A program made the translations under genes and the position numbers. A stretch of DNA of 64,000 nucleotides, from positions 1,013,391 through 1,077,390 of the forward strand of contig NZ_KB905156.1 of NCBI RefSeq assembly GCF_000378605.1, written 5' to 3'. The stretch comes from Thioalkalivibrio sp. ALJ21 (GTDB lineage Bacteria > Pseudomonadota > Gammaproteobacteria > Ectothiorhodospirales > Ectothiorhodospiraceae). The notes beneath the pieces are model-generated. The model was not told the DNA's origin. It was given only the letters and a program-made list of their open reading frames with translations, and made no database searches. Shown here piece by piece: positions 22,992 through 31,496 of the stretch (its first letter is position 1; each line of letters starts with the position of its first letter).

Positions 22992-24400
22992 TGGCCGGTA
23001 ATCCCGCGGAAAAGTGGCAGGGTGGGCTGCTGGGCTGGGTTGACGCCCGCTTCCCCCTGTCCCAGATGTGGAACGAACATCTGGCTCAGTATTACGCACC
23101 GAAGAACTTCAACTTCTGGTATTTCTTCGGTTCCCTCGCCCTGCTGGTGCTGGTCATCCAGATCGTCTCCGGCATCTTCCTGACCATGTTCTACAAGCCC
23201 GACGCCGAGCTGGCCTTCGCGTCGGTCGAGTACATCATGCGTGACGTGGAGTGGGGCTGGCTGATTCGCTACATGCATTCCACAGGCGCCTCGATGTTCT
23301 TCGTGGTGGTCTACCTGCACATGTTCCGGGCACTCCTGTACGGCTCCTACAAGAAGCCACGCGAGCTGATCTGGATCTTTGGTGTGCTGATCTATCTGGT
23401 GCTGATGGCCGAAGCCTTCGCCGGCTACCTGCTGCCGTGGGGCCAGATGTCCTACTGGGGCGCGCAGGTGATCGTGAACCTGTTCCAGACCATCCCGTAC
23501 ATCGGGCCGGATCTGGTGACCTGGATTCGCGGTGACTTCCTGCTGTCCGATGCCACGCTGACGCGCTTCTTCGCGCTGCACGTGATTGCCCTGCCGCTGG
23601 TGCTGATCCTGCTGGTGGCCGCGCACATCATCGCGCTGCACGAAGTGGGTTCGAACAATCCCGACGGCGTCGAGATCAAGAAGAACAAGGACGAGAACGG
23701 CATCCCGAAGGACGGTATCCCGTTCCACCCGTACTACACCGTGAAGGACATCGTCGGCGTCAGCGTCTTCCTGATGGTGTTCGCGGTCATCATGTTCTTC
23801 TTCCCGATGGGCGGCGGCCTGTTCCTGAAGCCGGACAACATGATCCCCGCCGACCCGTTGGTTACCCCTGAACTGATTCCGCCGGTCTGGTATTTCACCT
23901 CGATGTACTCGGTGCTGCGCTCCGTGCCGGATCCGTTCCTCGGCGTGGTGGCCATGGGCCTTGCGGTGGTGATGTTGTTCTTCATCCCCTGGCTGGACCG
24001 CAACCCGGTTCTGTCGATGCGCTATCGCTCGTTCGCGGCCAAGTTCAACCTGGCGGCATTCGTGGTGGCCTTCGTGATCCTGGGCTGGCTCGGTCTGCAG
24101 CAGGCGACCACGATGATCAGCGAAATGAGCTTCCGCTGGTCGCTCGTGTACTTCGCGTTCTTCTTCCTGCTGTGGTTCCTCAGTCGGGAGCGCTCTGCGG
24201 CGGTCAGTCTGATCCTGTTCGCGGTGGTCGTGGGTATCTACACCCTCTACGACATCACGCGCTTCGATCCGAGTGACGCAAGCCTGATTATGTGGTCCTG
24301 GCTGATCCCGACCGTGCATCTGTTCGTCTGCATGGTGGTCCCGGTGTTTGCCCGGGGTCTGGGTCGTGATCGTGCCGTTCCGGAAAGGGTGACTTCGTAA
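22991..24400 (+). CDS. petB: Cytochrome b subunit of the bc1 complex
   Basis: A 469-aa cytochrome b, longer than the common 400-440 aa. Heme ligands are in HSTGASMFFVVVYLH (14-residue spacing) and HVIALPLVLILLVAAH (15-residue spacing, as I recall for beta/gammaproteobacterial and b6 proteins). The Qo-site motif reads PVWY (IPPVWYFTSMYSVL) where most bc1 complexes have PEWY. After the usual eighth helix there are two additional hydrophobic segments (LILFAVVVGIYTLYDI and WLIPTVHLFVCMVVPVFA), and the protein then ends with the conserved-looking PERVT tail. It overlaps petA and petC by 1 nt each, so the three subunits are translationally coupled. Confidence 0.97.
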   Translation: MAGNPAEKWQGGLLGWVDARFPLSQMWNEHLAQYYAPKNFNFWYFFGSLALLVLVIQIVSGIFLTMFYKPDAELAFASVEYIMRDVEWGWLIRYMHSTGASMFFVVVYLHMFRALLYGSYKKPRELIWIFGVLIYLVLMAEAFAGYLLPWGQMSYWGAQVIVNLFQTIPYIGPDLVTWIRGDFLLSDATLTRFFALHVIALPLVLILLVAAHIIALHEVGSNNPDGVEIKKNKDENGIPKDGIPFHPYYTVKDIVGVSVFLMVFAVIMFFFPMGGGLFLKPDNMIPADPLVTPELIPPVWYFTSMYSVLRSVPDPFLGVVAMGLAVVMLFFIPWLDRNPVLSMRYRSFAAKFNLAAFVVAFVILGWLGLQQATTMISEMSFRWSLVYFAFFFLLWFLSRERSAAVSLILFAVVVGIYTLYDITRFDPSDASLIMWSWLIPTVHLFVCMVVPVFARGLGRDRAVPERVTS

Positions 24401-25143
24401 TGAAAACGTTTATCGCAACGACTGTTATGGCCCTGGCGGCCCTGTTCACCGTGCCGGCGGCCTCGGCCGCCAGCTACAGTGGTGATCTGCAAAAAGCCAA
24501 TGTGGACGTGACCAACCAGGCGTCGCTGCAACGCGGCGCCCGGCTGTACATGAACTACTGCATGGCCTGCCACTCCACCCAGTACATGCGCTACAACCGC
24601 GTGGGTCGCGACATCGGTCTGACCGAGGAGCAGGTTACCGAGAACTTCATCTTCATCACCGATGAGGATGGCGACCTGGTGAACCCGGGCTCGCTGATGA
24701 AGAACGCGATGTCGGACTCCTATGCCGACGAGGCCTTTGGTGTGACGCCGCCGGATCTGACCCTGGCGACCCGCATTCATGGTGAGGACTGGGTGTACAC
24801 CTTCCTCAAGAGCTTCTACATCGACGAGGACCGTCCGCTGGGTGCCAACAACACGGTGTTCAGCAACGTCGGCATGCCCCACGTGCTGTGGGAGCTGCAG
24901 GGCTGGCAGGAGCTGGTCGAGGACGATGACGGCAACGAGCGTCTGGAGCTTGTGCGCAACGGCTCCATGAGCCAGAGCGAGTACGATCGCGCGGTGCGCG
25001 ACCTCGTCACCTACCTTTCGTACATGGGCGAACCGATGCAGCTCGACCGTCAGCGCATCGGCCTGTACGTCCTCATCTTCCTGGCCGTGTTTACCGTGCT
25101 GGCCTACTTCTTGAAAAAGGAGTACTGGAAAGACGTACACTAG
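24400..25143 (+). CDS. petC: Cytochrome c1 subunit of the bc1 complex
   Basis: A 247-aa cytochrome c1. An N-terminal signal peptide (MALAALFTVPAASA) exports it; the heme c motif CMACH lies near residue 50 (LYMNYCMACHSTQYMRY). A C-terminal membrane anchor (IGLYVLIFLAVFTVLAYFL) holds it in the inner membrane with the heme domain in the periplasm. It starts with an ATG overlapping the petB stop (TAATG). A strong terminator follows 16 nt after the stop, closing the petABC operon. Confidence 0.97.
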   Translation: MKTFIATTVMALAALFTVPAASAASYSGDLQKANVDVTNQASLQRGARLYMNYCMACHSTQYMRYNRVGRDIGLTEEQVTENFIFITDEDGDLVNPGSLMKNAMSDSYADEAFGVTPPDLTLATRIHGEDWVYTFLKSFYIDEDRPLGANNTVFSNVGMPHVLWELQGWQELVEDDDGNERLELVRNGSMSQSEYDRAVRDLVTYLSYMGEPMQLDRQRIGLYVLIFLAVFTVLAYFLKKEYWKDVH

Positions 25144-25159
25144 GCGGCCTGAACCGTCG

Positions 25160-25191
25160 CCGGCGGGCGCTCAGGGATGAGCGCCCGCCGG
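25160..25191 (+). terminator. Intrinsic terminator after petC
   Basis: A perfect 14-bp GC-rich stem (CCGGCGGGCGCTCA pairing with TGAGCGCCCGCCGG) with a GGGA tetraloop, followed by TGTTATTG. The T-tract is short and interrupted, but stem strength and position immediately after petABC make it a likely intrinsic terminator. It separates the bc1 operon from sspAB. Confidence 0.85.
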
Positions 25192-25248
25192 TGTTATTGA
25201 CCGTCTGCCCGGCGCGGCGTGCCGTACGACCGGGGTAGGGAGAAAGTT

Positions 25249-25875
25249 ATGGCGCTGGTCGCCAATCGTCGTTCCGTAATGACTCTGTTTTCCGCTCACG
25301 ACTGCGTGCGCTGCCATCGCGTGCGTATCATCCTCGCCGAGAAGGACATCGCGGTGGATGTCGTCAACCTCGGGCCGGACGAGCTTCCCGAGGATCTCTC
25401 CGATCTCAATCCCTACAACGAGGTGCCGACCCTGGTGGATCGGGACCTGGCGCTGTACGGGACGCACGTGATCACCGAATACCTGGACGAGCGTTTCCCG
25501 CATCCGCCGCTGATGCCGGTGGACCCGGTTTCCCGTGCGGCCGCGCGACTGGCGCTTTATCGCGTCGAGCGCGACTGGTACGAGGGGCTGGACGCGGTGA
25601 AGAAGGCGTCCGGGGGCGGGCTGACCAAGGCGCGCAAGATCCTGCGCGAGAGCCTGATGAACTCGGCCGAGATCTTCGAACTGAAGCCGTACTTCCTGAG
25701 TGACGAATTCAGCATCGTGGATTGCGCGATCGCCCCGGTCATGTGGCGTCTGCCGTCGCTGGGGATCGACCTCGAGTCCCTGCCGACTGCGATTCAGGAA
25801 TACGCGGATCGCGTCTGCAAGCGGGAATCCTTCCAGATCAGTCTCACCGAGGCCGAGCGCGAGCTGAGGCTGTGA
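25249..25875 (+). CDS. sspA: Stringent starvation protein A
   Basis: A 208-aa glutathione-S-transferase-fold protein matching SspA, which binds RNA polymerase and alters promoter choice under starvation or stress. The N-terminal thioredoxin-like part reads MTLFSAHDCVRCHRVRIILAEK and the conserved NPYNEVPTLVDRDLALYG; the C-terminal helical part contains FLSDEFSIVDCAIAPVMWRL. The start at 25249 has GGGAGAAAG upstream; an earlier in-frame codon at 25219 has no site. Its stop overlaps the sspB GTG start (GTGA). The petABC-sspAB order is common in gamma- and betaproteobacteria. Confidence 0.95.
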   Translation: MALVANRRSVMTLFSAHDCVRCHRVRIILAEKDIAVDVVNLGPDELPEDLSDLNPYNEVPTLVDRDLALYGTHVITEYLDERFPHPPLMPVDPVSRAAARLALYRVERDWYEGLDAVKKASGGGLTKARKILRESLMNSAEIFELKPYFLSDEFSIVDCAIAPVMWRLPSLGIDLESLPTAIQEYADRVCKRESFQISLTEAERELRL

Positions 25876-26306
25876 CCTCTTCGCGTCCCTATCTGCTCCG
25901 GGCCTTGTGGGAGTGGATCACGGATAACGGTTTTACGCCGCATATCCTGGTCGACGCCACGGTGGAGGGCACGATGGTACCCGATGCCTTTGTCGAGCAG
26001 GGCAAGATCACCCTCAACATCGGTCCGTCCGCGGTACAGGCCCTGAATATCGGGGACGAAGCCGTGGCCTTCTCCGCGCGTTTTGCCGGCAGCCCGATGG
26101 ATGTCTACGTGCCCACGCAGGCTGTGCTCGCCGTCTATGCGCGCGAGAACGGGCAGGGGATGATGTTCGGCAGCGAGCCGGGACCGGGGCCGGAAGATGG
26201 CCCGGGCGGCGACGGACCGGACGACTCTGGCCCCACGGGCTCCGATCAGAATGGGGACAAGCCGGCCGCCAAGCGCAAGGGTCCTGCCCTGAAGGTCGTC
26301 AAGTAA
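25872..26306 (+). CDS. sspB: ClpXP protease specificity-enhancing factor SspB
   Basis: A 144-aa SspB adaptor, which delivers ssrA-tagged peptides to ClpXP. The folded domain (residues about 1-95) contains RPYLLRALWEWITDNGFTPH and GKITLNIGPSAVQALNIGD, typical of SspB. A flexible acidic Gly/Pro linker follows, and the basic C-terminal tail ends in PALKVVK, equivalent to the ClpX-docking XB peptide. The GTG start overlaps the sspA stop. Its 3' end overlaps the convergent glcD-like gene by 8 nt. Confidence 0.95.
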   Translation: MTSSRPYLLRALWEWITDNGFTPHILVDATVEGTMVPDAFVEQGKITLNIGPSAVQALNIGDEAVAFSARFAGSPMDVYVPTQAVLAVYARENGQGMMFGSEPGPGPEDGPGGDGPDDSGPTGSDQNGDKPAAKRKGPALKVVK

Positions 26307-27693
26307 CTCCCGTGATGTCTGGCCCCGGCGCCTTGCCGGGGTTCAGGATATTGTCTGGATCGAAGCTCTGCTTGATCCCGGCCATCAGATTCAGCGCCAC
26401 GGGATCGATCTCCCGGCCCACAAAGGCGCGTTTCACTAGCCCGATCCCGTGTTCGCCGGACAAGGTGCCACCGAGGCCCAGCACCAGGGTGAAGACCTCG
26501 TCCAGGCAGCGTTCGGCGGCGGCGAGCTCCTGCGGATCGTCCGGGTTCACCAGCAGATTCACGTGGATGTTGCCATTACCGGCGTGCCCAAAGTTCACGA
26601 TCTTGATCGCGTGCGCCTGGGCGAGCCGGTCGAGGCCCGCGATCAGGTCGGGGATGCGGGAGACGGGTACGACTACGTCCTCGTTGATCTTCTTCGGCGC
26701 GACGGTGCGCAGCGCCGGCGAGAGGGCCTTGCGCACGGCCCACAAGGCCTGGGCCTCTTCCGGGGTGTCCGCGCTGATGGTCTGCAGGCAACCCTCGCCA
26801 TCGGCGGCGGCGCGGACGCCGCGCGTCGTTGCGTCGATCCCGGCCTCGGTGCCGTCCGTCTCGATCATCAGGATGGCCCCGGCGTCGCGGGGTAGCGGGC
26901 AGTCCGATGCATAGTCCCGGATCATGGCAATCGCCGAGTGGTCCATGAACTCCAGGGCCGACGGGACCTCCGCGCGGCCCATCAGCCGCGACACGGCGGC
27001 GGCCGCGTCGCCCACGGTGCGATACATGGCCTGAATCAGGCGCGTGGCTTCGGGTTTTGGTGTGAGGCGCAGCGTGGCCTCGGTGATTACGGCGAGGGTC
27101 CCCTCGGAGCCAATCAGTAGCCTGGTCAGGTCATACCCGACGACACCCTTGGTGGTGTGCACGCCGGTGCGAAACGGTTCGCCCGTGCCGGCCACGGCCG
27201 CAAGCCCCAGGGTGTTGTCCCGTGGCGTGCCGTACTTCACGGCATGGGGGCCCGCCGAGTTGTAGGCCAGATTGCCGCCGAGCGTGCAGTAAGTACTGCT
27301 CGTGGGATCCGGGGGCCAGAAAAACCCATGGGCTCCTGCCACTTCCTGCACCTCGCCGTTGGTTACGCCAGGTTCCGCGATCAGCCAACGGTTTGCCGGG
27401 TCGACCTCCAGGATCCGGTTCATGCGTTCGAACGACAGGACCAATCCGCCATGGTCGGGGACCGCCGCGCCTGTGGTGCCGGTGCCGCGCCCGCGGCAGG
27501 TCACGGGTGCGCCCAGGCGGCGGCAAAGCCGTACCAGTTCAGCGACCGTCTCGGCGTCGCGGGCAAACGCGACGGCATCCGGCGGGGCATGCAGCTTGGA
27601 GTTGTCGGCACCGTAGGACCAGCAATCGGCCGGGTCCAGCAGGCGGTCCTCGGCCGGAAGGAGTTGCTCGATTTCGCGTGCCAGCGGTGTCAT
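26299..27693 (-). CDS. FAD-linked oxidase, GlcD / D-lactate dehydrogenase-like
   Basis: A 464-aa flavoprotein of the PCMH/VAO family that oxidises 2-hydroxyacids such as D-lactate, glycolate or D-2-hydroxyglutarate. The FAD-binding domain shows VTCRGRGTGTTGAAVP, PDPTSSTYCTLGGNLAYN and LIGSEGTLAVITEATLRLTP. The C-terminal cap has HAGNGNIHVNLL and the signature GGTLSGEHGIGLVKR, and the protein ends SFDPDNILNPGK. The start at 27693 overlaps the yraN stop by ATGA; the earlier in-frame Met at 27726 would extend further into yraN. No Fe-S subunit (GlcF) is adjacent, so it resembles single-subunit D-lactate or D-2-hydroxyglutarate dehydrogenases; the substrate is not decided. Confidence 0.92.
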   Translation of the reverse strand: MTPLAREIEQLLPAEDRLLDPADCWSYGADNSKLHAPPDAVAFARDAETVAELVRLCRRLGAPVTCRGRGTGTTGAAVPDHGGLVLSFERMNRILEVDPANRWLIAEPGVTNGEVQEVAGAHGFFWPPDPTSSTYCTLGGNLAYNSAGPHAVKYGTPRDNTLGLAAVAGTGEPFRTGVHTTKGVVGYDLTRLLIGSEGTLAVITEATLRLTPKPEATRLIQAMYRTVGDAAAAVSRLMGRAEVPSALEFMDHSAIAMIRDYASDCPLPRDAGAILMIETDGTEAGIDATTRGVRAAADGEGCLQTISADTPEEAQALWAVRKALSPALRTVAPKKINEDVVVPVSRIPDLIAGLDRLAQAHAIKIVNFGHAGNGNIHVNLLVNPDDPQELAAAERCLDEVFTLVLGLGGTLSGEHGIGLVKRAFVGREIDPVALNLMAGIKQSFDPDNILNPGKAPGPDITGVT

Positions 27694-28046
27694 GCCCGGT
27701 CCCCCTGAATCGCGTCGGGCAGCCATTCGATCGTGTCGTCACCGTCCAGCAGCACGACATCGATGCGCACGGGGCCTTGCCAGCGGCTCTCCTGCAGATA
27801 GCCCTCGGCCGCCCGTAGCAGTCGCCTGCGCTTGCCGGCATCGATACTCTCGGCTCCGCCGCCAAAGCCGCGGTGGCTGCGCTTGCGTACCTCGACCAGA
27901 ACCAGCGTGTCGCCCTCGCGTGCGACCAGATCCAGCTCGCCCCACGGCCGTCGCACGTTGCGCGCCACCAGGGTAAGGCCTTGCCCGGTCAAGTAGTGCG
28001 CCGCTCGTTCCTCGGCGGCCTGGCCGGCCATGCCCGGGCGGAACAT
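27690..28046 (-). CDS. yraN: YraN family endonuclease-like protein (UPF0102)
   Basis: A 118-aa member of the UPF0102/YraN family, which has a PD-(D/E)xK nuclease-like core visible as GELDLVAREGDTLVLVEVRKR (Asp, Glu and Lys of the motif). The N-terminus contains GQAAEERAAHYLTGQGL, equivalent to the usual GxxxExxAxxYL motif. Biochemical function is not established. It follows lpoA by 3 nt and overlaps the glcD-like gene by 4 nt. The lpoA-yraN pairing next to rsmI is as in E. coli (yraL-yraM-yraN). Confidence 0.93.
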   Translation of the reverse strand: MFRPGMAGQAAEERAAHYLTGQGLTLVARNVRRPWGELDLVAREGDTLVLVEVRKRSHRGFGGGAESIDAGKRRRLLRAAEGYLQESRWQGPVRIDVVLLDGDDTIEWLPDAIQGDRA

Positions 28047-28049
28047 CGG

Positions 28050-29915
28050 TCAGCTGCCTTCGCTGGTGGACCCCAGCTGGCGTGGTGCGCCGCTCTCGAA
28101 GCGCGCCCAGACCGGCTCGCGCACCCAGTCCCCGCTGATCGGGTTCAGTGACCAGGTGCCGGCACCCCCAACGATTTGATGGTGGGTGGCTTCGCGTACC
28201 GCGCGATCATGCAGGCTCAGTCGCATCGCATCCATGCCCAGCGCGACGAAGCGCGGGAGCTCGTCAGTCACCCCTTCGGCCATTTCGCCGTTCAGCGGCT
28301 CGATGGTCGTGAACAGATAGGGCGCGTCCGGGAAGACGATGCCGTTGAGATCGCGGTCACGATTGGCGTTCGGCTGCCCGGCGTAGATATGAGGCGTCGC
28401 CATAATCGGGAGTTGCCGGGCCCCGTGGAAGTGCAGGTGTGGCACGAGTTGCCGCATCTGGCGCGAGGTTCCGGTCACGAACAGGTGATCGGCATCGCCC
28501 CGAACCTGGGGGTCACCCTCCAGGCTCAGGCCAGTCCGGCGGGCGACATCGCGAATACGTGCCTCGCTCTGCTCAATCCCGAGGGCGTTGCCCACCCGGG
28601 CATTGATGTCCTCGGCATCCGGGCGCAGGCGCACGATGTCCCGCGGCCGCAGGCCGTGGTCCGCGAGCGCTTCCTGGTAGGCCTCGGCAATGCGGTCCCC
28701 GAACTGACCCTCTGGCAGGATTACCAGCGGGTTGCGCCAACCCGTGCGCACCGCGCGGTCCACCACGGCGTAGGCATCCTCTTCCGGATTCAGTGCCAGC
28801 GTGCCGAAGGCACCGTTGCCGTCGAGCCGGGTACGGTTGAGCAGCAGCGTCGGGCGCGTCTCCTCGCTTGCGGCCACCGCGCGCACCGCATCGCGGTCGA
28901 GCGGTCCGATGATCCGGTCCACACCGTCCTCGATGCCGCGCCTGTAGAGGTCTGCAGCCGTGTCGGGGTCGCCGCGTGTGTCGCGCACCACCAGTCGACC
29001 ATGGCCCCCGGTCTCCGCGTAGTAGGCGCGCGTGATGCCGTCGAGGATCGCATTGCCGAGCTGGGCGAGATCACCGGACAGCGGCAGGAGGACCAGGATC
29101 GTCTCCGGCGCCTCGGGCTGGAGCGGGTGACTTGCGACCAGTTCCGGGAGCAGGCTGTTGGCCGGGTGCGACGGATAGCGCTCCCGCCACTGTCCGGCCA
29201 CGCGCCGGGCGTCGTCTTCCGAATTGACGCTGCGCAATCCGGTGAACAGGCGAACCCAGGGCTCGGCATCCGGATGTTCGCCCGCCGCCAGGCCGTCCCG
29301 CTGGGCGGGTCGAAGCGCCGAGAGCAGACCCCAGATGCGTTCCTGATTAACCGTCTGGTCATCGGGCTCCAGCAGGAGCAGGCCGTCGAGGCGCAACCGG
29401 GCATCCAGCGCCTGATACCATTCGCGCTCGTGCTCGAGCAGGCGGGCATGCAGGCCCAGGCCCTCGCGGTAGACCTCGGGCGTGCGGGTTTCGTCGTCCG
29501 GGTCGTCGGCGCCGAGCCGCTCGCGCGCGGTTTCCCACTCGCCGCGTGTGGCCGCCAGGCGGGCACCGCGCACACGGTCGGCCAGCGGTTCCCGGTGCTG
29601 GGCATCCAGGTCGCGCCACAGCGCGTCCGCGCGGTCGACCAGGTCGCCGTCCGGCTCGTCCAGTCTCAGGACCGCGTCGATCGCTGCGCGCACGTTGTCC
29701 GGCTGCGGGTCCGCCCAGGCCTCGCTGATCAGGATCGGCGCCTGTTGCTCGGCCGGCAGGTCAACGACCTCGGGTCGTTCTTCCTCCGGTTCCGGGGTGG
29801 GGGTGGGGTCCGGGCGCGGCGTCGCGCAGCCGGCGAGGATTGCGCCGGCGAGCAGGCTCAGGGCCAGGCGGCCCCGGTAGCGCCCCCCGGCGGCTGGAGA
29901 GAGGTATAGGTTCAC
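28050..29915 (-). CDS. lpoA: Penicillin-binding protein activator LpoA
   Basis: A 621-aa outer-membrane lipoprotein of the LpoA (YraM) family, which stimulates PBP1A from the outer membrane. The lipobox LLAGAILAGC is followed by a Pro/Glu-rich linker. An N-terminal helical TPR-like part (about 60-280) precedes a periplasmic-binding-like C-terminal domain starting ETILVLLPLSGDLAQLGNAI, with IPIDGIIGPL-like segments such as VDRIIGPLDRDAV and LFVTGTSRQMRQL. I favour the GTG at 29915 as start; the ATG at 29975 would overlap the divergent rsmI coding region by 25 nt and give an odd N-extension before the signal peptide. Confidence 0.9.
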   Translation of the reverse strand: MNLYLSPAAGGRYRGRLALSLLAGAILAGCATPRPDPTPTPEPEEERPEVVDLPAEQQAPILISEAWADPQPDNVRAAIDAVLRLDEPDGDLVDRADALWRDLDAQHREPLADRVRGARLAATRGEWETARERLGADDPDDETRTPEVYREGLGLHARLLEHEREWYQALDARLRLDGLLLLEPDDQTVNQERIWGLLSALRPAQRDGLAAGEHPDAEPWVRLFTGLRSVNSEDDARRVAGQWRERYPSHPANSLLPELVASHPLQPEAPETILVLLPLSGDLAQLGNAILDGITRAYYAETGGHGRLVVRDTRGDPDTAADLYRRGIEDGVDRIIGPLDRDAVRAVAASEETRPTLLLNRTRLDGNGAFGTLALNPEEDAYAVVDRAVRTGWRNPLVILPEGQFGDRIAEAYQEALADHGLRPRDIVRLRPDAEDINARVGNALGIEQSEARIRDVARRTGLSLEGDPQVRGDADHLFVTGTSRQMRQLVPHLHFHGARQLPIMATPHIYAGQPNANRDRDLNGIVFPDAPYLFTTIEPLNGEMAEGVTDELPRFVALGMDAMRLSLHDRAVREATHHQIVGGAGTWSLNPISGDWVREPVWARFESGAPRQLGSTSEGS

Positions 29916-29950
29916 GATAGCGGGATGCTCAGCGTATTGGGGAGTCAGTA

Positions 29951-30832
29951 TTGAAAGCGCATCAGGTTGTGTCAACGAATTGCGGCACGTTATGGGTGGT
30001 TGCCACGCCGATCGGCAATCTGGCCGATCTCAGTCCGCGTGCCCGTGACGTGCTGGCGCGCGTTTCGCGTATCGCTGCGGAGGATACGCGACACAGCGGC
30101 GGGTTGCTCGCGCACCTGGGTGTGCAGACGCCCCTGGTCAGCCTCCATGAGCATAACGAGCGCGAGCGCATCCCCTCTTTATTGTCTGCGCTGGAGGCAG
30201 GCGACGATCTCGCGTTGATCTCGGATGCCGGTACGCCGCTGGTATCCGACCCGGGGTACCGTCTGGTACGAGCGGCCGCCGAGGCAGGGCTGCCGGTGCG
30301 TGCGGTGCCTGGTGCCAGCGCGCCGCTTGCCGCGCTGGCCGTCGCTGGCCTGCCGTCCGATCGTTTCTGCTTCGAGGGTTTCCTGCCGCATGCCGGTGGG
30401 GCCCGCCGTCGCCGGCTGGAGGCTTTGCTGGCGCAGCCGGTGACGACGATCCTGTTCGAGTCGTCGCATCGCGTACGTGCCGCTGCCGACGATCTGGCCG
30501 CACTGGAACCGGAGCGGCTGGTGTTCCTGGGGCGCGAGCTGACCAAGCAGTTCGAGGAACACTATAGAGGTGTTGCGGGCGAGCTCCCGGCCTGGCTCGA
30601 TGCTGATGCCAATCGTCTGAGGGGGGAGTTCGTGTTGATCCTCGCGCCGGCTCCGCAGGCGGCCGATCCGGAGTCCGAGGATACCCCGCTGGCTGACGAA
30701 CATGAGCGCCTGCTCGGGGCCTTGCTGGGGGAGCTCCCATTGAAACGAGCGGTGCGGGTCCTTGCCGATGCCACCGGAGTGCCGCGCAACCGTGTCTATG
30801 CCCGCGCCCTGCGTCTGAAGGACGAGGGTTGA
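29951..30832 (+). CDS. rsmI: 16S rRNA (cytidine(1402)-2'-O)-methyltransferase
   Basis: A 293-aa RsmI, a tetrapyrrole-methylase-fold enzyme that 2'-O-methylates C1402 in the ribosomal P site using S-adenosylmethionine. Conserved segments are LWVVATPIGNLADLSPRA, AAEDTRHSGGLL, LISDAGTPLVSDPGYRLV, VPGASAPLAALAVAGLP and FLGRELTKQFEEHYRG; the C-terminal VLADATGVPRNRVYARAL is also typical. The TTG start at 29951 has GGGGAG at suitable distance; a GTG at 29969 is an alternative. It is divergent from lpoA and directly upstream of rnpB. Confidence 0.95.
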   Translation: MKAHQVVSTNCGTLWVVATPIGNLADLSPRARDVLARVSRIAAEDTRHSGGLLAHLGVQTPLVSLHEHNERERIPSLLSALEAGDDLALISDAGTPLVSDPGYRLVRAAAEAGLPVRAVPGASAPLAALAVAGLPSDRFCFEGFLPHAGGARRRRLEALLAQPVTTILFESSHRVRAAADDLAALEPERLVFLGRELTKQFEEHYRGVAGELPAWLDADANRLRGEFVLILAPAPQAADPESEDTPLADEHERLLGALLGELPLKRAVRVLADATGVPRNRVYARALRLKDEG

Positions 30833-30844
30833 TGGGGTTTTTCC

Positions 30845-30873
30845 TTGCGTTGTTGCGGGTGCGGGCGTAAAAG
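30845..30873 (+). promoter_or_regulatory. Putative rnpB promoter
   Basis: TTGCGT at 30845-30850 and TAAAAG at 30868-30873 with 17-nt spacing, placing a start site at about 30879-30881, where the mature RNase P RNA begins. Both hexamers are imperfect, but the agreement of position supports the call. Confidence 0.6.
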
Positions 30874-30878
30874 GAGCG

Positions 30879-31229
30879 CGGGAGCTGGCCTGGCAGTCGC
30901 TGTATCCACTGGATGCGGAGGAAAGTCCGGGCTCCACAGGGCAGGACGCCAGGTAACGCCTGGGCGGCGCGAGCCGACGGAAAGTGCCGCAGAAAATACA
31001 CCGCCGATGGCCTTCGGGCACAGGTAAGGGTGAAAAGGTGCGGTAAGAGCGCACCGCACGGCTGGTAACAGTCCGTGGCAGGGTAAACCCCGTCCGGAGC
31101 AAGGCCAAATAGGGGTGCATGGTGTGGCCCGCATCGCACCCGGGTAGGCTGCTAGAGGCGTCCGGTGACGGACGTCCCAGATGAATGACTGTCCACGACA
31201 GAACCCGGCTTACGGCCGGCTCCCACTTT
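30879..31229 (+). ncRNA. rnpB: RNase P RNA (bacterial class A)
   Basis: Catalytic RNA of ribonuclease P, which matures tRNA 5' ends. Hallmarks are present in order: GAGGAAAGTCCGGGCTCC (P4/J region, about 30918-30935), CAGGGCAGG, GCCAGGTAACGCCTGG, GTAAGGGTGAAAAGGTGCGG, GTAACAGTCCGTGGCAGGG, CGGAGCAAGGCCAAATAGGG, and the 3' conserved AGATGAATGACTGTCCACGA followed by CAGAACCCGGCTTA. The 5' GGGAGCTGGCC pairs with 3' GGCCGGCTCCC to make P1, and a T-run (CTTTTTC) follows. The ends are approximate to a few nt. Located between rsmI and mraZ. Confidence 0.97.
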
Positions 31230-31236
31230 TTCCCAC
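31221..31236 (-). promoter_or_regulatory. Inverted pair of MraZ-box-like sequences at the rnpB 3' end
   Basis: On the minus strand the sequence reads GTGGGA-AAAA-GTGGGA, two boxes with an exact 10-bp period, the same unit as the boxes before mraZ but in opposite orientation and about 235 bp upstream. One box overlaps the last bases of rnpB and its T-run. Binding by MraZ is inference; the T-tract of the rnpB terminator could explain part of the similarity. Confidence 0.4.
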
Positions 31237-31432
31237 CTTTGCGGCCCCATCCCCGAGCCTGTGACTCGCCGTGTCGGCGGTTCCTGTCGAAAAATAGTGA
31301 AGTAGTTTCTTAAGTGTGGCCCTCAAGACGCGGCTTTTGGGGTCTTATTTTCTGGCTGCACCGTCGCTGGGCAGGTGTTCGCTAAGTCTCTGTGATTCAA
31401 CGCTTATTTTTGGTTCTTTCGGGTCAATTTTC

Positions 31433-31462
31433 TTGACTCCTGGAGATAGCCGTACCTATAGT
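31433..31462 (+). promoter_or_regulatory. mraZ (dcw cluster) sigma-70 promoter
   Basis: TTGACT at 31433-31438 and TATAGT at 31457-31462 with an 18-nt spacer, both five of six matches to consensus. The predicted start is near 31469, directly before the MraZ boxes, so MraZ bound there would block or clear the promoter. This corresponds to the Pmra promoter of other proteobacteria. The region 31230-31432 between rnpB and this promoter is AT-richer than its surroundings and holds no gene that I can support. Confidence 0.8.
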
Positions 31463-31470
31463 GTCGAAAA

Positions 31471-31496
31471 GTGGGAAAAGGTGGGGAAAGGTGGGT
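31471..31496 (+). promoter_or_regulatory. Three direct-repeat MraZ operator boxes
   Basis: GTGGGA, GTGGGG and GTGGGT start at 31471, 31481 and 31491, separated by AAAG, giving an exact 10-bp period on one DNA face. This matches the known MraZ-binding direct repeats (GTGGG boxes) that mediate autoregulation of the dcw cluster. They overlap the start of the transcript and end 24 nt before the mraZ ATG. Confidence 0.88.
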
